A stretch of 6,297 nt of DNA from an uncultured Mycoplasma sp. (lineage in GTDB: Bacteria > Bacillota_I > Bacilli_A > RF39 > UBA660). The stretch is taken from the NCBI GenBank assembly GCA_947388575.1, contig CANDSI010000066.1:1-6297 (forward strand), read 5' to 3'. Both the position numbers and the translations under genes were made by a program. The notes beneath the pieces were generated by a model that worked only from the letters and a program-made list of their open reading frames with translations, searched no databases and was not told the origin of the DNA. This document shows, in pieces, positions 5,591 to 6,297 of this stretch; positions within the stretch are counted from its first letter, which is position 1, and each line of letters begins with the position of its first letter.

Positions 5591-5850
5591 TTATTTACTC
5601 TTTGTTTCTCATCAATTCGTTTTTTATCTATTACATGATTTTCATTATATAAAATTAAGTCATTAATATGAACTTTTAGCTTTTTAGCTAAATCTTCCAA
5701 ATAATCAAAAGAAATATTAGCTTTACCTCTTTCAACTTTAGCTAAATACTTAGGATTTAGTTCTAGTCCTAAATAAAATTTTTCTTGTGATAAACCACTT
5801 TTATATCTATAATATTTCAAATTTATGCCAACTATATCTCTTAACTTCAT
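5587..5850 (-). CDS. XRE-family (Cro/C1-type) helix-turn-helix regulator, controller-like
   Basis: 87-residue DNA-binding protein. The domain spans about residues 6-66: LKYYRYKSGLSQEKF, recognition-helix region LNPKYLAKVERGKANISFDY (31-50) and LEDLAKKLKVHINDLI (51-66). The ERG-x-xNIS-x-x-x-LE-x-LAKKL pattern is the one common in controller (C) proteins of restriction-modification systems and in small phage-like repressors. A polar basic tail (67-87) follows. ATG at 5850 (minus strand) has AAGGAG 8 nt upstream (5864-5859). The gene is divergent from another XRE gene and convergent with the nuclease gene, whose stop it overlaps by 4 bases. A palindrome within its own promoter spacer suggests autoregulation. 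No enzymatic domain is present. The targets are unknown; the shared intergenic region and the nuclease promoter are the obvious candidates. Confidence 0.85.
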   Translation of the reverse strand: MKLRDIVGINLKYYRYKSGLSQEKFYLGLELNPKYLAKVERGKANISFDYLEDLAKKLKVHINDLILYNENHVIDKKRIDEKQRVNN

Positions 5851-5871
5851 AAAACTAACTCCTTACACTTA

Positions 5872-5900
5872 ATATTATTGATAAATTATCACAATGTCTA
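5872..5900 (-). promoter_or_regulatory. Promoter of the leftward XRE gene
   Basis: Read on the minus strand: TAGACA (5900-5895, five of six), a 17-bp spacer, TAATAT (5877-5872, four of six). This would start RNA a few bases upstream of the AAGGAG. An alternative, TTGCTA with TG-T-GATAAT, starts slightly further upstream; both read into the same gene. Confidence 0.5.
5879..5891. promoter_or_regulatory. Perfect palindrome, candidate operator
   Basis: TGATAA-A-TTATCA is an exact 13-bp palindrome placed between the -35 and -10 boxes of the leftward XRE promoter. Size, symmetry and position suit a dimeric XRE repressor controlling its own gene. Function is inferred. Confidence 0.5.
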
Positions 5901-5931
5901 GCCACACATAGCAACACAAAAATTGACATTG
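5892..5931. repeat. Inverted repeat spanning both -35 boxes, with tandem 10-bp repeats between
   Basis: CAATGTC (5892-5898) and GACATTG (5925-5931) are exact inverted copies, so the sequence T(A/T)GACATTG is present at the -35 of both divergent promoters. Between them TAGCCACACA (5899-5908) and TAGCAACACA (5909-5918) are directly adjacent copies differing at one base, spaced by one helical turn. Together these look like a shared control region for the two XRE genes. Confidence 0.5.
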
Positions 5932-5951
5932 CGCATTTTTTGGTATATTAT
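5923..5951 (+). promoter_or_regulatory. Promoter of the rightward XRE gene
   Basis: Perfect TTGACA (5923-5928), a 17-bp spacer and TATTAT (5946-5951, five of six). Start is expected near 5958, giving a very short leader that carries GGAGGAG (5961-5967). It is the best promoter match in the divergent region. Confidence 0.7.
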
Positions 5952-5969
5952 ATATCTAATGGAGGAGTT

Positions 5970-6188
5970 ATGGTGAAAAGTAGTACCAAAGTAAATTTTA
6001 AGTTACAGAACTTAAGAAAAGAGCATAATATGTCTTACGAAGCTGTTGCAAAAGAGCTAGGAATATGTAAAGCTTATTATTGGCAACTTGAGAATGGTAA
6101 TCGTAGGGTATATTATGATTTAGCTTTAAAAATCGCAAAAGTTTTTCAGTTAAAACCTGATGATATATTTTATGATTATTATAAATAA
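5970..6188 (+). CDS. Small XRE-family helix-turn-helix protein
   Basis: 72-residue protein that is almost entirely one Cro/C1-type domain: LQNLRKEHNMSYEAVAKELG (12-31), recognition-helix region ICKAYYWQLENGNRRVYYDL (32-51) and ALKIAKVFQLKPDDIF (52-67). The YY-x-x-ENG-x-R and LALKIAKVF pattern is typical of small phage and mobile-element repressors. The start is ATG 5970 or GTG 5973, in the same frame. GGAGG (5961-5965) lies 4 nt from the ATG and 7 nt from the GTG, so GTG is also credible. An in-frame TTG at 5940 lies upstream of the predicted RNA start and is rejected. It is divergent from the other XRE gene, which is only distantly similar, so they look like opposing or paired regulators rather than a recent duplication. 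No separate terminator is seen after it. Confidence 0.8.
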   Translation: MVKSSTKVNFKLQNLRKEHNMSYEAVAKELGICKAYYWQLENGNRRVYYDLALKIAKVFQLKPDDIFYDYYK

Positions 6189-6195
6189 ACAAAAA
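6183..6195 (+). repeat. 13-bp direct repeat, right copy flanking the nuclease/XRE module
   Basis: AAATAAACAAAAA overlaps the last codon and stop of the rightward XRE gene and is identical to 4259-4271 after der. Together the copies enclose the nuclease and both regulators. Confidence 0.35.
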
Positions 6196-6221
6196 GTACT
6201 TTCTAACATATAATGTGTTAG
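6186..6221 (+). promoter_or_regulatory. Promoter with symmetrical arms upstream of the SpoVIF-like gene
   Basis: TAAACA (6186-6191, four of six), a 17-bp spacer and a perfect TATAAT (6209-6214). CTAACA (6203-6208) and TGTTAG (6216-6221) are exact inverted copies bracketing the -10 box, a possible operator. The overlapping CATATAAT (6207-6214) also resembles the -10 of mother-cell sporulation sigma factors, so sigma-A use is not certain. Confidence 0.45.
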
Positions 6222-6234
6222 GAGGTATTTTTTT

Positions 6235-6297
6235 ATGTTAGACGATTCATTTTTTAAGAAAGTTGAAAAGAAAACGAAGGTGGACAAAAATACCATT
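6235..6297 (+). CDS. Partial gene, N-terminus resembling sporulation protein SpoVIF
   Basis: The first 21 codons of a gene cut by the window edge. ATG 6235 lies 9 nt after an excellent AGGAGG (6220-6225). The visible residues, DDSFFKKVEKKTKVDKNTI, resemble the start of the stage VI sporulation protein F family (PF14069), small proteins of about 85 residues found in endospore formers, which begin with a D-x-FF-x-x-(V/I)-x-KKT-x-V pattern. The assignment rests on these few residues and on context: as I recall, a SpoVIF-family gene lies close to der, gpsA and spoIVA in Bacillus. Function and length cannot be read from this window. Confidence 0.5.
   Translation, partial: MLDDSFFKKVEKKTKVDKNTI

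Noticed and set aside
5940..5969. TTG start at 5940 for the rightward XRE gene
   Set aside because: It lies between the -35 and -10 boxes, upstream of the expected RNA start, and lacks a ribosome binding site.
5998..6192. 64-codon open frame on the minus strand
   Set aside because: It is antisense to the rightward XRE gene, which has a clear domain, promoter and ribosome binding site; the reverse frame has none.

Overview
The window is strongly A+T-rich DNA from a low-GC Firmicute. Full-length der (engA), consensus sigma-A-type promoters, AGGAGG-type ribosome binding sites, many U-tailed terminators and a probable sporulation gene at the right edge all fit this. The style resembles uncultured gut Bacilli/Mollicutes-related or clostridial lineages, but the sequence alone does not fix the genus. 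There is no rRNA, tRNA, CRISPR array, transposase or integrase.

Layout, left to right. (1) 55-1629: a membrane protein joining a DUF975 region to a CmpB-like 'ABC transporter type IV' region, ended by a hairpin overlapping its stop codon. (2) 1640-2119: an apparently gene-free stretch of about 480 bases that reads as a compact type I toxin-antitoxin locus. A strong rightward promoter leads into an mRNA with a possible self-sequestering Shine-Dalgarno, a five-codon leader ORF and a 22-residue hydrophobic/basic peptide gene, then a terminator. A leftward promoter on the opposite strand would make an antisense RNA of about 125 nt with its own terminator, covering the 3' part of the toxin mRNA. 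(3) 2120-2906: an ASCH-domain protein overlapping a type IV pilin-like protein, probably co-transcribed. (4) 2947-4251: der, the ribosome-assembly GTPase, with its own promoter and terminator. (5) 4287-6188: an accessory-looking module, made of a hairpin-rich non-coding stretch, a DUF1016/YhcG-type PD-(D/E)XK nuclease with a good promoter, and two small XRE-family repressor-like genes transcribed divergently from a shared region full of symmetrical sites. (6) 6235-6297: the first 21 codons of a gene whose N-terminus resembles SpoVIF.

How it fits together. Der and the SpoVIF-like gene look like ancestral chromosome. In Bacillus, as I recall, der, gpsA, a SpoVIF-family gene and spoIVA lie close together. 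The nuclease plus two regulators would then be an insertion, and a 13-bp A-rich direct repeat lies at each side of it. The two parts most worth attention are the type I toxin-antitoxin locus, which has no conventional-size ORF and is easily missed by gene callers, and the nuclease/XRE/XRE module with its operator-rich divergent promoter.
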